Shown here piece after piece: positions 34,280 to 46,778 of a DNA stretch of 64,000 bases (positions within the stretch are counted from its first letter, which is position 1; each line of letters opens with the position of its first letter). The position numbers and the translations under genes were made by a program. Origin of the DNA: Oxytricha trifallax (Eukaryota > Ciliophora > Spirotrichea > Sporadotrichida > Oxytrichidae); the NCBI GenBank assembly GCA_000711775.1, contig ARYC01017224.1, forward strand, positions 1 through 64,000. Direction: 5' to 3'. A model generated the notes under the pieces. That model was not told the origin of the DNA, searched no databases, and saw only the letters and a program-made list of their open reading frames with translations.

Positions 34280-34721
34280 TAAAATTAGGGTAATGGTTCC
34301 CTGGGGGGGGCCGCTAAAATATTTTTTCTAATTTAAATAAAATGTTTAAAAAATGATTATAATATCAAAGTAACATGATATAACGTACTAATAAGGTCTA
34401 AAATGACATTTCCAAAGAATATAATGAGACCCAGATCATAGTAAAATTCTATATTAACATCATAAAAAACATTAATTTTAGAATAAACATCATTATTTTT
34501 TCTATTTATTTAATGTGTAATATATTAGTGATTTCACTTAGTATATTACTAATATAATGATTATCAGTTAAAAGCTTATAAACTCAATGTTTAGTTTTCA
34601 TCTAGAGTTTTATCAATATATAATAATTTCATAATTATAGCTCTGTTAAAGAGTAGATAATAATATAAATTGACTTATAAAATGACTTAATTGTCCTAAT
34701 TTTAATAAAAAAATGCTTAAG

Positions 34722-34822
34722 TCAGTTGGCGCCTAAGAAAATGTAAGATGGCGCCTTTAACTCTAATTAATACAACTATCATTAGTGTCAGTTGGCGCCA
34801 AAGAAAATGTCAGAAGGCGCCT
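34722..34822. repeat. Two direct copies of a GGCGCC-bracketed 36-base unit
   Basis: The unit GTTGGCGCC..AAGAAAATGT.AGA.GGCGCC occurs twice, about 65 bases apart. Each unit has GGCGCC palindromes at both ends and is strikingly GC-rich for its surroundings. It may be a protein-binding repeat inside the element. Confidence 0.7.
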
Positions 34823-34879
34823 AAAGAAAATTTTTATATTTTGAAAATTAAATCATAACCATTCCCAATAAAAATATCT

Positions 34880-35807
34880 TTCTGACCGAGACCCCCCACC
34901 CCTCAGCCGAGACCCCATCCCCCCCTCAACCGAGACCCCCCCTCACTTTATTGTAATTTTTTGATAAACTTATTTTTTACTTAAAATAAATTTATTGCCC
35001 TGCGGGCAGCTATTATCATTATAGATACAACTTTATATGTTTCACTACGTCCGTAAGCCTTTTTCAAAACAATCTCCCATAGGGAAATAATTATAATAAC
35101 ATTCCTTTTTACTTTATTTAGTAATAATATGATTTTAATTGACACCAATAATATTATAAAAAATTTCTTAAATCACTTCTATTTGACTAAATATTAAGAA
35201 TTAATATAATAATTTTCCCAATAATTTTTCTTCTCTTTATTTCTTTATAAATACTTTTAATATTATTTTTACTTTATTTAATTAATTACTAGTATTATCT
35301 TTTTTGGTTTAGCTTAGATTTGGGAAAGTTCTAAATAATTTCTTTTATTTTTGATTACAATTTAAAAGCATTAATTAATAAAAAAAAGATAATTATTGTA
35401 ATTAATTAAATAAAGTAAAAATAATATTAAAAGTATTTATAAAGAAATAAAGAGAAGAAAAATTATTGGGAAAATTATTATATTAATTCTTAATATTTAG
35501 TCAAATAGAAGTGATTTAAGAAATTTTTTATAATATTATTGGTGTCAATTAAAATCATATTATTACTAAATAAAGTAAAAAGGAATGTTATTATAATTAT
35601 TTCCCTATGGGAGATTGTTTTGAAAAAGGTTGACGGACGTGTGAAACATTTCAATTTATATACATAATGGTAAAAGCGACCCGCAGGACAAGAAATTTAT
35701 TTTGAGTAAAAAATAAGTTTATCAAAAAATTATAATAAAGTGAGGGGGTCTCGGTTGAGGGGGGGATGGGGATCTCGGCTGAGGGGGGGAGGGGGTCTCG
35801 GTCAGAA
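34880..35807. mobile_element. 0.9-kb fold-back element nested in the 3-kb element
   Basis: Arms at 34880-35297 and about 35393-35807 are inverted copies starting TTCTGACCGAGACCCCC. Each arm opens with three tandem CCGAGACCCC units separated by TCAG/TCAA. No ORF. Long enough to form a 400-base stem. Confidence 0.8.
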
Positions 35808-37299
35808 CAAATATCGATTGTTAAAACCCTTATTTATGAAGGTATCAGCATAATTTAATTTTTCTATGAATATTTAATGAAGCTTAAAAATTTATTTTTT
35901 GCTCAATATAAGGGAAAATTTTGATTATTTACCTGTTGTTATAAGTTTATATGAAATCTTGAAAAAATAACTTAAATTCTGAAGTAAAATTAAAGGAATT
36001 TTAGAGCTAATTTAAAGCAAAATCGGTTAAATATAATGAATTTTTGAATAAAAAAATGAAGGTTGATTTAAAATAATTTTTGGAAAAATTTTAAGATTTA
36101 TAGCTTTTTATTTTTCTATTACTTTAAAATTTTTTATTAAATGGAAAGATTATTGTGTTATTTTATAGTCATTCAATTAATTTGTTTTTTAATTTAATGA
36201 AGAGTTTAATAAGTTAACTATAAAATTAATTCTAATTAAAGAATTCATTCTCAGATTAAATTATAAAACTTATTGTTAAAATTAATATGAAATACTAACA
36301 AATAATCTTAGACGTACTAATATAAGAAAAGTGATTATTATAATTTTAAGCATAGTTTGAGAAAGTTGAAATTTTTAGATTTTTGTTAAAAACTTACAAA
36401 ATAAAGACTTACTTATAATAAATTATTATTGATAAAAAATAAGTTGAAATTGAGGTATTTTTAAAAAAAATTATAAGTCGAATAAAAAACTAAAAAGTCT
36501 AAAATTTTGATAGTACATTTCTGTATATTAAGTGAAATAGTATAAATGAAAGAATGATAAAAAAAATTAGTTTGGTCCCTTTTTGTGAAAAAAATGTAAA
36601 AAATTGAAATTATAGTTGAAAAAAGTCTTTATAAGCTAAAGTATGAAAAATATGCATTAATTGAATGAGTTATGTACAAAGAATCTATATACATTGGAAT
36701 CATAAGATAAGTATAATAAAGGGTAAGGTGTTGTATTAAATATTGAATGAATAAATTTTATATTTTAAGATTTTGTTAGAGTTTGTAATATTTTGTTATA
36801 GTTTGTTAGATTTTGTTAGACTTTTAAAAACAACAATTAATCGATTAACTAAATAGTAATTAAAGAGTTATGATTTATATCCTTACTTTATTGATTAATT
36901 TATGCATCATCCTAGAGTAATGCTTATGGGGTTTTGGGGTTTAATACAATGATTCAGGTATAAATGATTCTATCTACGCAACATTAATAAAAGCTCTTCA
37001 TGCTTTTTTAACTGATAATCATTATATTAGTAATATACTAAGTGAAATCACTAATATATTACACATTAAATAAATAGAAAAAATAATGATGTTTATTCTA
37101 AAATTAATGTTTTTTATGATGTTAATATAGAATTTTACTATGATCTGGGTCTCATTATATTCTTTGGAAATGTCATTTTAGACCTTATTAGTACGTTATA
37201 TCATGTTACTTTGATATTATAATCATTTTTTAAACATTTTATTTAAATTAGAAAAAATATTTTAGCGGCCCCCCCCAGGGAACCATTACCCTAAAATTA

Positions 37300-38015
37300 A
37301 AATAAAATTTTTATAAATATTAAAGGTTATTATTGTGGCAAATTATTTAATAAAGAATTTATAAGTAATATTATATTTTAGAATAGAGCCAATTGAATAG
37401 ATCAATTAAAAAATATAAATAATTTAGTTTTTATTAGCTTTTCCCATGCATGGATCTATTTCCTTCTTTGGCAATATTTATATTTTTACATTTAAATTAA
37501 TTATACATTAAATAAAGGAAATATTTTCCAATAATTATTTATACAAGATCAAATATAAAAGTCTGAAATCTAAAGCATAAACAACCGAAGTAATTTATAT
37601 TAAATTATCAATTTAAAAAATATAATTCTATTAAAACTAACCACTAAGGTAAAAATATTTAGTCATGATCTGAGTTTGTCCTAAACCATACAAAAATATT
37701 AATTATATTATATTTTTATAAAATAAAATAATATTCATAAAGTTAAATGCATAGAGTACAAAAGAAATGTTGAACAATAAATTTAATCATCAAAATACTA
37801 ACAAAAGCCTTTAATTAACAGAATTATGTTGAAAAAATAGAAATGATTTTATTTACGATTTATTTTCGTACACCTTTCAATAAAACAGTAAAATACAATA
37901 TAATTATTGCAATTTCAATTGTGATTTATTTACGTATAATTTATTCATTGCGCATTTTAACATTAAAATTTATATTATTTATTTTGTTATGTACCAAAAT
38001 TTAATGTTAAAGTTT
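37300..38015. other. AT-rich gap, nothing supported
   Basis: No coding bias, RNA gene or repeat was recognised between the 3-kb element and the older TBE. Confidence 0.5.
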
Positions 38016-38079
38016 CAAAGCCCCAAAATCCTCAATGAGGTTTATTTATACTTTGATTTTAAGTTGTTGGGGTTATTAA

Positions 38080-39060
38080 ATGCGAGATAATAATTACAAG
38101 CATCTGAGGTCTATATAAGACGAAGAGTGTAGAGATTTAGTATTTAACTGCGATATTGATGCGATATAAAAATGAATTAGTAAAACCAGTACTTATCTAC
38201 AAGTATATTAAACATCTGTCAAAGCGAAGACTATTAGCTCTATCTCTTACTGCTTGAAAGCTGTATAATTAAAGCAAAAATAGCTGAATTATTAGCCAAG
38301 GAGGAATTAAGTTATCTAAACGTTTAATGGAGAAAAAAACTCTTTATTATATTGGGCTCATTTCTCTCTCGGCCAACGAGCTTCAATGTTTCACCGCCAG
38401 TTCCTTAAGTTGAAGATCCCTGTATAATCTGTTGCTGACTTTAATTAACGAAATGATTTCACTTATAAAAGTATGAATCGTACCAAGAGAGCAATTGATT
38501 TATTCACTCGGTCATTAAACAACAGCGATATTAATTACTTTTATGATAAAATGAAGAAAGCTTATTGAAAAATATTAAGTTTATGCATACTGACGATACA
38601 GTAATTTGCCTTTAATACTTTAATCTATAAAACTTTGTATAAGAGACTTAGAAGTATATTACTAGAATAAATTAAGGTATAAGCGATGGCAATTCTTGAA
38701 GATATTTGAGAGGATGCTGGTTCATAATCATTAATTATTCATCCTCATTCTATTAAGACAGAGCAGTACATAGATCTGAGAGCAGCTGAGAGATAAGACA
38801 AAAGAAACTAAGAAGAGTTATGAACAACTTAGGATTGCGGCAGTGTTCAATGAACCATACAACCCATAGTTTAATGGTATTAAATTATAATGGGGTATAT
38901 TAAAAGGTCATTACAAGAAACTGCTTTTCTACTATTTGATACATGACGTACCTATCGATAAAGTCAATTTTATTAAATTTTGCGAAGAGAGTGATATTTA
39001 GTCAGCTAAGTGTGTTAAAGAAGGGAAAGTAAATGTATATAAATAGTTATAAAGTTAAGT
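38080..39060 (+). pseudogene. TBE transposase, old copy
   Basis: Starts MRDNNYKHLRSIQDEE and retains the third-motif region NEPYNPQFNGIKLQWG, where Lys replaces the catalytic Glu. Many frame breaks lie between. It ends beside a 58-base tandem duplication. Confidence 0.7.
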
Positions 39061-39119
39061 TAGCTAAGTGTGTTAAAGAAAGGAAAGTAAATGTATATAA
39101 ATAGTTATAAAGTTAAGTT
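39004..39119. repeat. 58-base tandem duplication
   Basis: GCTAAGTGTGTTAAAGAA.GG to TTAAGTTA occurs twice in tandem with one mismatch, at the 3' end of the old TBE transposase. A recent slip or unequal exchange. Confidence 0.9.
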
Positions 39120-40449
39120 AATAAATAAATAAGTAACAATTAAATTTTTTTCAAGAGAACTAAATTTTCTTTCTATTCAATTATATTCTCTTGCTGAGCT
39201 CCAGCATTATGATCATTGACTTTGACTTCATAATTTGTCTTGACCATCGCAATAGTGAAGTTTATTCTGTTACTTTATAAGAAAAATGCCAATTCAAGTT
39301 TTATTTAAAGAGTTAAGCTTCAAATTTTACTTGAAATATTAGGATGCTTTTCAATTCTGATAGGCAGCTTGCACTAATCTTAATGCCTTGTTTGCTCTTG
39401 TCTTCTGAAGGGATGCTATAACTTTTCTTATGAGATTTTTATTAGTTTCTTTCAAGTAATTACATTAGATTTTTTGCAACAATGCCATGGAAAAAGTTTC
39501 TTTCAGCCAATTATTAGACAGGTAAATCCTAGTAGGGTAGGCAGGTAGTACGAAACATCTTGGTGATTAATTGCATAGTCATTTAGATTCATCACCGAGA
39601 TTTCAGAATAGTTTGGAATCTAAGAAACTTTATTTTTCTTAAGGTTTCAGCTTTCTCTCCACAGAATATAGCTTATTGAAATGAGATTTAAGTGCCTTAC
39701 ATTATTTTCAAAACAAACAAAATTCATAAGCAAGACTACTTAATTTAGTTTCATAACCTTACCGCACCAGGTAGTGGTGATATTCCTCTTTTCTTTTAAC
39801 TTTTGAATAAATTCTTAAGGTGTACTCTTTTAAATTAATCAATCATTGAGTCCATATTGTTCACAAATCTAAGAATTAATATTCAAATTTAGTTTATTGA
39901 TTCCAATTATATACCTCTACAAACTTACTATTTATTATGGACATCCCTGCCTTAGGAGTAAACCTATTTGAAGGATATGGAAAATTTTTTGAGAATTGGT
40001 TTCAAAGTAAAGAGATTTATATCTAATCTACTATTATATTTTCATAATTTAAAATTTAATTGGACCGTACTTTATAAATAGCAGATCATAAAATGCTATT
40101 GCTTATTTTAGAGCTTTAATTAAATCTAGTACTAAATTAGGAGCAACTCTAATTTTAAACACATAATACCTCCTAAAGCAGTATGAACTTAATTAGATGT
40201 TCCTCCGAAATTGGTTGTACTCTTATTTACTTATTATTTAATGAAAAAATGGTTAATCTGAACTATATTTAGTGTTATATGCACTCTTTGAACTCATTTT
40301 TATTCTCTTAAGACTCTAATTTTTAAATTTAGACTTTTAAACTTGCAAAGCTCTCATATAAGCTCTCAGTTATAGAGGCAGCTTAATAATTAAAGATTCA
40401 AAATTAATTTTTCGCAAAATTTTAACAAAACAACATCACTTTCATCAAA

Positions 40450-41470
40450 CTAAATGAGAATAACCTTTGGTAGCAATAAAAGTGTGAAAGCTATGAGATG
40501 AACTATAATAAGGAAATACCAGAGCTATCACTTGAGGTCTCTTATTAACATTGAATTTAATAATAGAAAATTAATAGCAAACAAGTGTTTGAGACTCAGA
40601 CAGCAGAAAAAAGTTACAAATGAAATATCAATGCAAGCGGAGGAAGTTGAAAGTATTTTATTGTGAAAAAAGTGAAAGAGACTTCACCCATAAATCTAGC
40701 TGGTAAATATATTTTTGAATATCCATAAGAAATCAAAGCCAATTATAAGCTTATAGCATGAAAAAGTTGATGGGAATTACGATTGCTTTGAATACCAAAA
40801 GCAGTACTCTTAATTAAGAGACTTAAAAAGATATCTTTTAAACCCCACAAAGAAGATTTAGATGTTGCAGATTATGACCTCAACTCAAGTTTCTCAAAAA
40901 AGAAAAGTAAAATAATCTCTTTAAGGAGAGGAACTTTAATTAGCAAGTGAATCAAAATATGTGAGGGAAGACTCACAACTTCTTAGTATCAGAGATCACT
41001 AAAATCTATATTAAGAATAAATTCAAGAAAATTCCAGGACTTGCATAAATTAATTTAGATACTTCACTCTAAAGCAATTTAATTATGAATAGGACTCGTT
41101 TGACAAGAGGGTTATCAAGGATCACCAGTATGATTACAAAAAAAGTCCAATAAACTATCTCTTGGGTGATGATAAGTATTAAATGGAGTATACTAATGAG
41201 TATTAAGTACTCACTCAGGCAAAGTTTAAATACCGTAAATACTTAATATAGCTGCTGTTCCACATGCCAAAGTTCATGTATCTTATCAGGATTTGCTCTT
41301 TGAAATGACACTCTGAGATTTCATAATTGATTTAAAAAATCATAGATTACTTGCATTAATTTCAATATAAACAATACATGGTATCATGGAGCTTCGCAAT
41401 TTAGGCTATGTGCACAAAGATATTAAGCCAGATAAATAGTTTTGAACTTCTTACATGTAAGAGTTACAAT
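40450..41470 (+). pseudogene. TBE zinc-finger/kinase gene, old copy, truncated
   Basis: Degraded frames show Cys/Lys-rich segments, and near 41385 GIMELRNLGYVHKDIKPDK, a catalytic loop with HKD in place of HRD. A remnant of the DFN region follows. The sequence then meets a new TBE-like end at about 41517. Confidence 0.55.
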
Positions 41471-41516
41471 AATTTTATTCAGCAGGGATCTAAGGGTGGA
41501 ATTATCAATAAAAATC

Positions 41517-41894
41517 TCAAAACCCCTTAATGAGTTTTATATTTGTTTCGATTAATGAGGGTTATGTTCAATTTGAGGGTTATTTCGAGTTAGGAAGCGT
41601 GACTTTAATTTTAGTTATGAAAATATGAAAGTTTTATCTGATCAAATGTTTAAATAATCTGCTAATATGTTTTCATATTTAAATCCATGTTGTAGCATTT
41701 TTATTTGAAAAAGATAAGTAAAGAGACATTTTATTTTATTTTAGAATTTGTTCATAAATTATCACTTTTATGATTATTTTTATGAAATTTTATGATTGCA
41801 ACATTTCATTAAATTGGCATCTATGCACAATTATTTTTGTTGTTTATAAATGTATGTTTTCAAATTAATTCAACTTCTTCATTTCTTATACATT
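41517..41894. mobile_element. Solo TBE left-end fragment
   Basis: TCTCAAAACCCCTTAATGAG, in left-end orientation, abuts the truncated kinase. It may be the left end of a further element whose body was replaced when TBE copy 2 inserted. The rest is AT-rich without genes. Confidence 0.55.
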
Positions 41895-42079
41895 AAATAC
41901 CCCAAAACCCCTTAGTGAGGTTTATATGTGCTTTGTTTTGTAGGGCATAGCTGGGGTCTTATTGGGGTTTAGTAGACATAATGCAGGTTTTATCTGAATT
42001 TAATGAATATTTAATGAGTATTAGTGTTATAAATTCAAACAAATTTTATCTTTTTATCTTTATTGTATCTTTTGAACTA

Positions 42080-43478
42080 TGCTCTCTCTAGTGGGTAAAG
42101 GATATCATCTAATGTTTATCGAGGATGGTTTGGAGCTTTCATGATTATAATCTCTACTTTGCTTTTAATTTCTTTGCAGTTATCTTCTTTCTTTATGTGT
42201 TTCTAAGCCAAACTTATTGATTGCTTTTCATGTTAAGTACCAAAGTAAGACATACTTTCGATATCACTTTCTAATATTATTGCAGCTACTGTCAAAAAAT
42301 CCCATTAGACAGAACCATTTGTCGACTTCTCTCTTATTGGGAAGTATCCGGGAGTCAAAAGTACCTATGCTAAAGTAATTATATCTTATCTTAAAGCTCT
42401 ATTGAAATTGTTTACAACTACTTCTAATGGGCAGAGATTCAGCATTACATTTTCAGGCTTCAAATCTCTATGAACATACCCAAGGGCATGCAACTCCTTG
42501 ACACCCTTTATCATATCTGAAAGTATATCTTTTAAATCATCGGGGTATCGATTATGATAGAGATAGTTTCTCAGAGTCATTTCAAATTTCTTAAGTCTTA
42601 GTGCGATAAAACCATAGCTTAATATGACACCATCTATCTTAAGCAAATTCTTGAAATCTTTTCTTTAGGCCTTTCTAAGGACCATGTATTAATTAGCAAA
42701 CTCGTTCCAATATTGTTGGTTCTTAAAAAGATAACTGAAAGGATACACCTTGTATGCATACTCATCAACTACTATAAGCTTTGCTTTTGTTGGCACGCTT
42801 ATATTCAAGTAGTTTTCAATACAAGTGCTGAGATCAACTGCATTTAATGCGATATATTCATATCTTTCGCTTAGAAGCATGCTGAAATTGTATTGCCTAC
42901 TGGTTGGTTCATCGATTCAAATCGCTTCTTCCTCTTGTGTTTCTCCTGCTGCTCTCTCTATTTTTCAAGAGTATTAGATTTTCTTTCAGCTGGTACTAGT
43001 TTTTTAGTCTCTTAATCTTAAATCAAGAACTCGCTGAGGTGATGCTTTTGCATATGCCTTTTAACTTTAGCTGAGTGAGTATAAGACTTCATACAAGATG
43101 TGCATTAATACCTTCCATCCACTATTTCATTCTTGAAATAGATCTTGGCTTTGCCAGAGTGTACCTCTTTCAGGTGTCTCTTCAAGCTTTGTTCGGTTGA
43201 GAAAATATTCTAGCAGTCTTCACATTGATATGTTTTTATCTTTTCGATAGGTTGCTGTTCTTTTAGCTCCTCATCATAATCAATTTAAGTTTAAACTCCT
43301 ATCTCTGCACTCTCCTTCTGGTTTAATACTTCTATGATAAAAATATCTGCTTCAAATTCAAGAGCTTTTAGCTCTACCTTCTCAACATAAATAATTTCAG
43401 GCTTTTTGTTGAGCCAAAGTTTAGCTATGATTATCCAGTTCCAAGAGAGATTGCTTTACGATTTAAGTTAGCCGCCAT
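42080..43478 (-). pseudogene. TBE zinc-finger/kinase gene, copy 2
   Basis: Start codon complement at 43476-43478. Here the first finger keeps both Cys residues (CEDCQNIFSTEQSLKRH). Kinase segments include LGYVHRDLKPENVMLN and NNFNRAL, so the metal-binding motif is altered further. Separate open frames at 42386-42646 and 42689-42880 show it is frame-broken. Confidence 0.75.
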
Positions 43479-44053
43479 GTTTGAATTCAAATTTAAATTT
43501 CTTTTTTTTTTTTTTTTTTTTTATATTATAAAGGTCTAATAACCTTACTAGTTATAGTTACTCTGTATAATACCTTCCATAGCAACAATAATGGTTGATT
43601 TTGAGGTGTAAGAGATAATATTTATACTTAGTTTAAAACTATAAATTTTCTAATTTATGCTTAATATTCTTAATTTTGGTACCAACTTAGATAATATTCA
43701 GGTTGGTACTGGTACCAATTAGGTTTTGAACCATTTTGGAACTTTTCCATTAAAACCTCATTAGTTTAAAACTAGGTACTAATTAAGTTTTGACTATTAA
43801 ATTGGTACCAATTAAAATTAAGCAGATTTAGTACCAGTACTAATTAAAAAGAAAAAATTAGTACTAAATTAATGGAACTAAATTGATAAAAATGGAGCTT
43901 AATCTCTGCAGTCAGCTTCTGCAAATTTTCTCCACGTATCTTTGCAGGGTTGACCTCCTAAGATGCCCATATTTATTAGGAAGATTTTAAACAATAGGAT
44001 CCAGAAGTCTATAAGTTATAATTTGAAATTCATTAATAGGAAGAGGAACAAAG

Positions 44054-44810
44054 ATGGAATCACTCAATGATCAAATGGAAAAGAGTCGAGGCTCAAGAAA
44101 TGATATCAAGGTTCAGAAGTAAGGAAGATCTCTATCGATACCTAACTTTACATGGTAAGATAACTTGATGACTATTTACATATTATGCAGTTGGATTATC
44201 CCTTCCAACGATGGAAGGTACCAAAATTTCATTCATGAAAGCAATACTTTGTGAGGAGAAGAAAGCTTTTAAAAATAAAGAGATTAAAATAGAAATTCCC
44301 AACTACCCTGAGATTTCGGTCACTAATCTTTATGAGGATGCCATGTAAGATGAGGAAGTGGTAGTTTACTTTCCTATTAAGAAACAACTCTATAATAAAC
44401 TTTTTTTCTTTGGTGTTCTTGTAACAATAAAAAAGGAGTATCTCAGAGAAATAATTGAAGACACAAGAAACGATATTTTATCTCTCCTGAAGACTAGAAG
44501 AAGCAAGCCATTCTAATAAGTTCTGTTTGGCTAGAGGAACTTAACAATCATCCTTATCTTTTAAGTAAGCTTTGACAAATAACTTTGGAGGAAAATCTGG
44601 CACTGGTATATATCTTATGAAAGAGCATGCTAAGGTTCATAGAGATAGAAAACAGCAGACAGTTCATTATGTTAGGATGAGACTTTATAAATATGTTTAA
44701 AAGCCAAAAGATATGAACATAGATCCAGGAGATGGAAGTAAGAGAAGAAACTTAGGGCTTATCAAGCCTCAAGAAGAAAAGAAAGAGAAGCCTAATCCTT
44801 TTTAGGGTCC
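44054..44810 (+). pseudogene. TBE 22-kDa-class ORF, copy 2, broken
   Basis: Begins MESLNDQMEKSRGSRN in one frame and the family sequence continues in others (NKEDLYRYLTLHG, IPNYPEISVTNLYED). It is shorter than copy 1 by a small deletion near 44400. Confidence 0.6.
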
Positions 44811-44850
44811 ATTTAATATGCGAACTGTTTCATTCATTTTAGTCTACAAT

Positions 44851-45891
44851 TCATTAATAAACATTCATTCTTCCTTTCCTTGCACATAACGTAGTCTTAT
44901 CTTTGTTCACTCTCTTGCAACTGCTTTGTATTAAGTTTACTGTATCAATTGGTAAATCAAGCTTTAGATTATTCAGCAGTAGCTTCTTGAAGTAAGTCTT
45001 GATTTAACTCCTGTAAAATTTAATTCCATTAAATTATGGGCTATAAGTAATGCTGTATACAGGAGTTATGTTTAACTCTTCAAAAGCTTTCATAGACTCC
45101 TTAGTCTTATGAACTGATAAGTTATCAACAAACAAGATGCTTTCTTATTTGCTATACTTCTCTCTGATCTTATGCAAAAACTCGATGTACTATTATCGCT
45201 TAATAGAGCGAGGATGAATGACATAAGCTTCTTGACCTGAATCTTCACTAATACCAGCTAAAATAGCGTGAGTGGCAACCTTTACTTTTAAATCATATAC
45301 TTCTATATTATTATAATTTTTATACCAGGACTTATTAATGAAAGTGTTGAATGTGAAGACTGCTTCATCAGCATGTATGAACTTGATGTTATTAGTAATA
45401 GCTCTCTGCATTTAATCAAATATAAAGTTAAAATTATCACTATAAAATGGCACTGTAAAATCAATTATTCTCTTTACTATGTTGACAGTCTTGAAAGTAA
45501 TGCCATTTCTTCTATAAATATTGGCTATAGTCTAAGGAGAAATAAGCATGTAAAACTTGTGATAAAACATGACAGCTCGTTGGTCAAGAGGAAAGTGAGC
45601 CTAATACTTTAAAGTCTTCGAGTCGCAGAGGTAGTCAATATGGTGCTGTGAGAAATTTTATTTTCTTGCTGGATGCGTTCAAGAACCAGAATCATAATGC
45701 TAAACAGCTAGCAAGCAGTTATACCTAACAGTTGAGGCACTCTTGTGTAAGAGCTTTGCTATAGCTGCATAATTCAGCGCTGGTTTGACTAAGTCTATAT
45801 TAATACTCGTACCATACCTAAGCTTAAGCAATAAATATAAATAATTCTCATCATAACTCGACCCTATATTTCGCTAATTTCTATTTCTCAT
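44851..45891 (-). CDS. TBE DDE transposase (42-kDa class), copy 2, open frame
   Basis: ATG complement at 45889-45891 and TGA at 44851-44853 give exactly 347 codons, the size expected for the 42-kDa class. Motifs: FIHADEAVF with the first Asp and LFVDNLSVHK with the second. The third reads FNGIKFYR, where copy 1 has NGIEFYW, so the catalytic Glu is now Lys. The protein could be made, but the triad is incomplete. I did not see a TGA inside the parts I read. Confidence 0.75.
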
Positions 45892-45985
45892 TTTGCAAAT
45901 TGGACTAATTTCTCTACTAACCCCAACTATTCCCTAAAAATCAAAGCACTTATAAACCTCAGTTAGGGGTTTAGGAGTTTTGAAT

Positions 45986-46778
45986 ACATTCTTAATTCAC
46001 ATATTTTCATCCTATAGAAAAAGTTTGGTAGCAAAAATAAACTTAAAATAAAAATTATGCATTAAATGAGTGGCTAAATAGAGTGATTGATATCAACAAT
46101 CATGCAATAATTTAGTTCCAGAAGAAGTATTATCAATATATCAATCTTAAAATTTTTTATTTATAATTTCTTTATAATTTTTGACACCTATTTAAAATGG
46201 ATATCTTATTGAAGCCTATTCTGGAAATAGAATTGGAAAAAGTTTGCGAAAACTGTTATAAATTACAATGATTTATTTTTAATTTAGCCATATTTTCCAT
46301 TAAATTAGTACTAAATTTGTTTAAATTTAATTAGTACTGGTACTAAATCAGTTTAATTTTAATTGTTACCAATTTAATAGTACCAAAATTTAATTAGTAC
46401 CTTGTTTTAAACTAATGAGGTTTTAATGTAAAAGTTCCAAAATGGAAAAAAGCCTAATTGGTACCATGTATTTAGCAATTAAAACTTTATTAGTACCAAT
46501 GAATTTAAAAAAAATGGATTCATAAGAAGAAATGTTCATCATGTTTTAATTTGATAAGTAAAGCAAAAAATAATGCATTATCAAATTTTGCTAAAGGATA
46601 TATTTCTATATATCATTTATATAGATGTAGAGATGATAAAATATAAAAGAATAAAAATCCTAGCCTATAAAAAAAAATTGCATTGAATTTAATAAAAAAG
46701 AAACTCTAATCCCCAACATTACCTTCATCAATCAAAACAAACATAAAAACTCATTATGAGGATTTGGGGCTTTGATTG
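45986..46778. mobile_element. TBE remnant with inverted promoter block and right end
   Basis: About 46285-46510 is the TBE GGTACC-rich promoter block in reverse orientation. The right end GAGGATTTGGGGCTTTG reaches 46778, followed by ATT. Its CAAAGCCCC variant matches the end at 38016. Genes between are lost. Confidence 0.6.

Larger units (their letters stand above)
34288..37291. mobile_element. 3.0-kb TIR element with 8-base target duplication
   Basis: Ends are inverted repeats of about 290 bases starting GGGTAATGGTTCCCTGGGGG (left) with the mirror at the right, flanked by TAAAATTA at 34280-34287 and 37292-37299. An 8-base duplication fits hAT- or Mutator-like mechanisms. The interior is AT-rich, carries no recognisable transposase and contains another fold-back element (34880-35807). 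It is therefore probably non-autonomous and of unassigned family. Confidence 0.8.
38016..41516. mobile_element. Older, inverted TBE copy, right end lost or displaced
   Basis: The left end CAAAGCCCCAAAATCCTCAATGAGG at 38016 is a diverged TBE end. The gene order is reversed relative to copies 1 and 2: transposase plus strand (38080-39060), degraded 22-kDa-class region (about 39200-40250) and zinc finger/kinase plus strand (about 40450-41460). The kinase stops shortly after its catalytic loop. A related right end with the same CAAAG variant lies at about 46775, on the far side of TBE copy 2. Confidence 0.75.
41895..45982. mobile_element. TBE-type transposon, copy 2
   Basis: 4088 bases, same three-gene layout as copy 1 and about equally long. 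Left end AAATACCCCAAAACCCCTTAG; right end, inverted, CAAAACTCCTAAACCCC. Flanks are ATT on the left and AAT on the right, so the ANT duplication is imperfect or mutated. It sits inside older TBE remnants. Confidence 0.88.
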
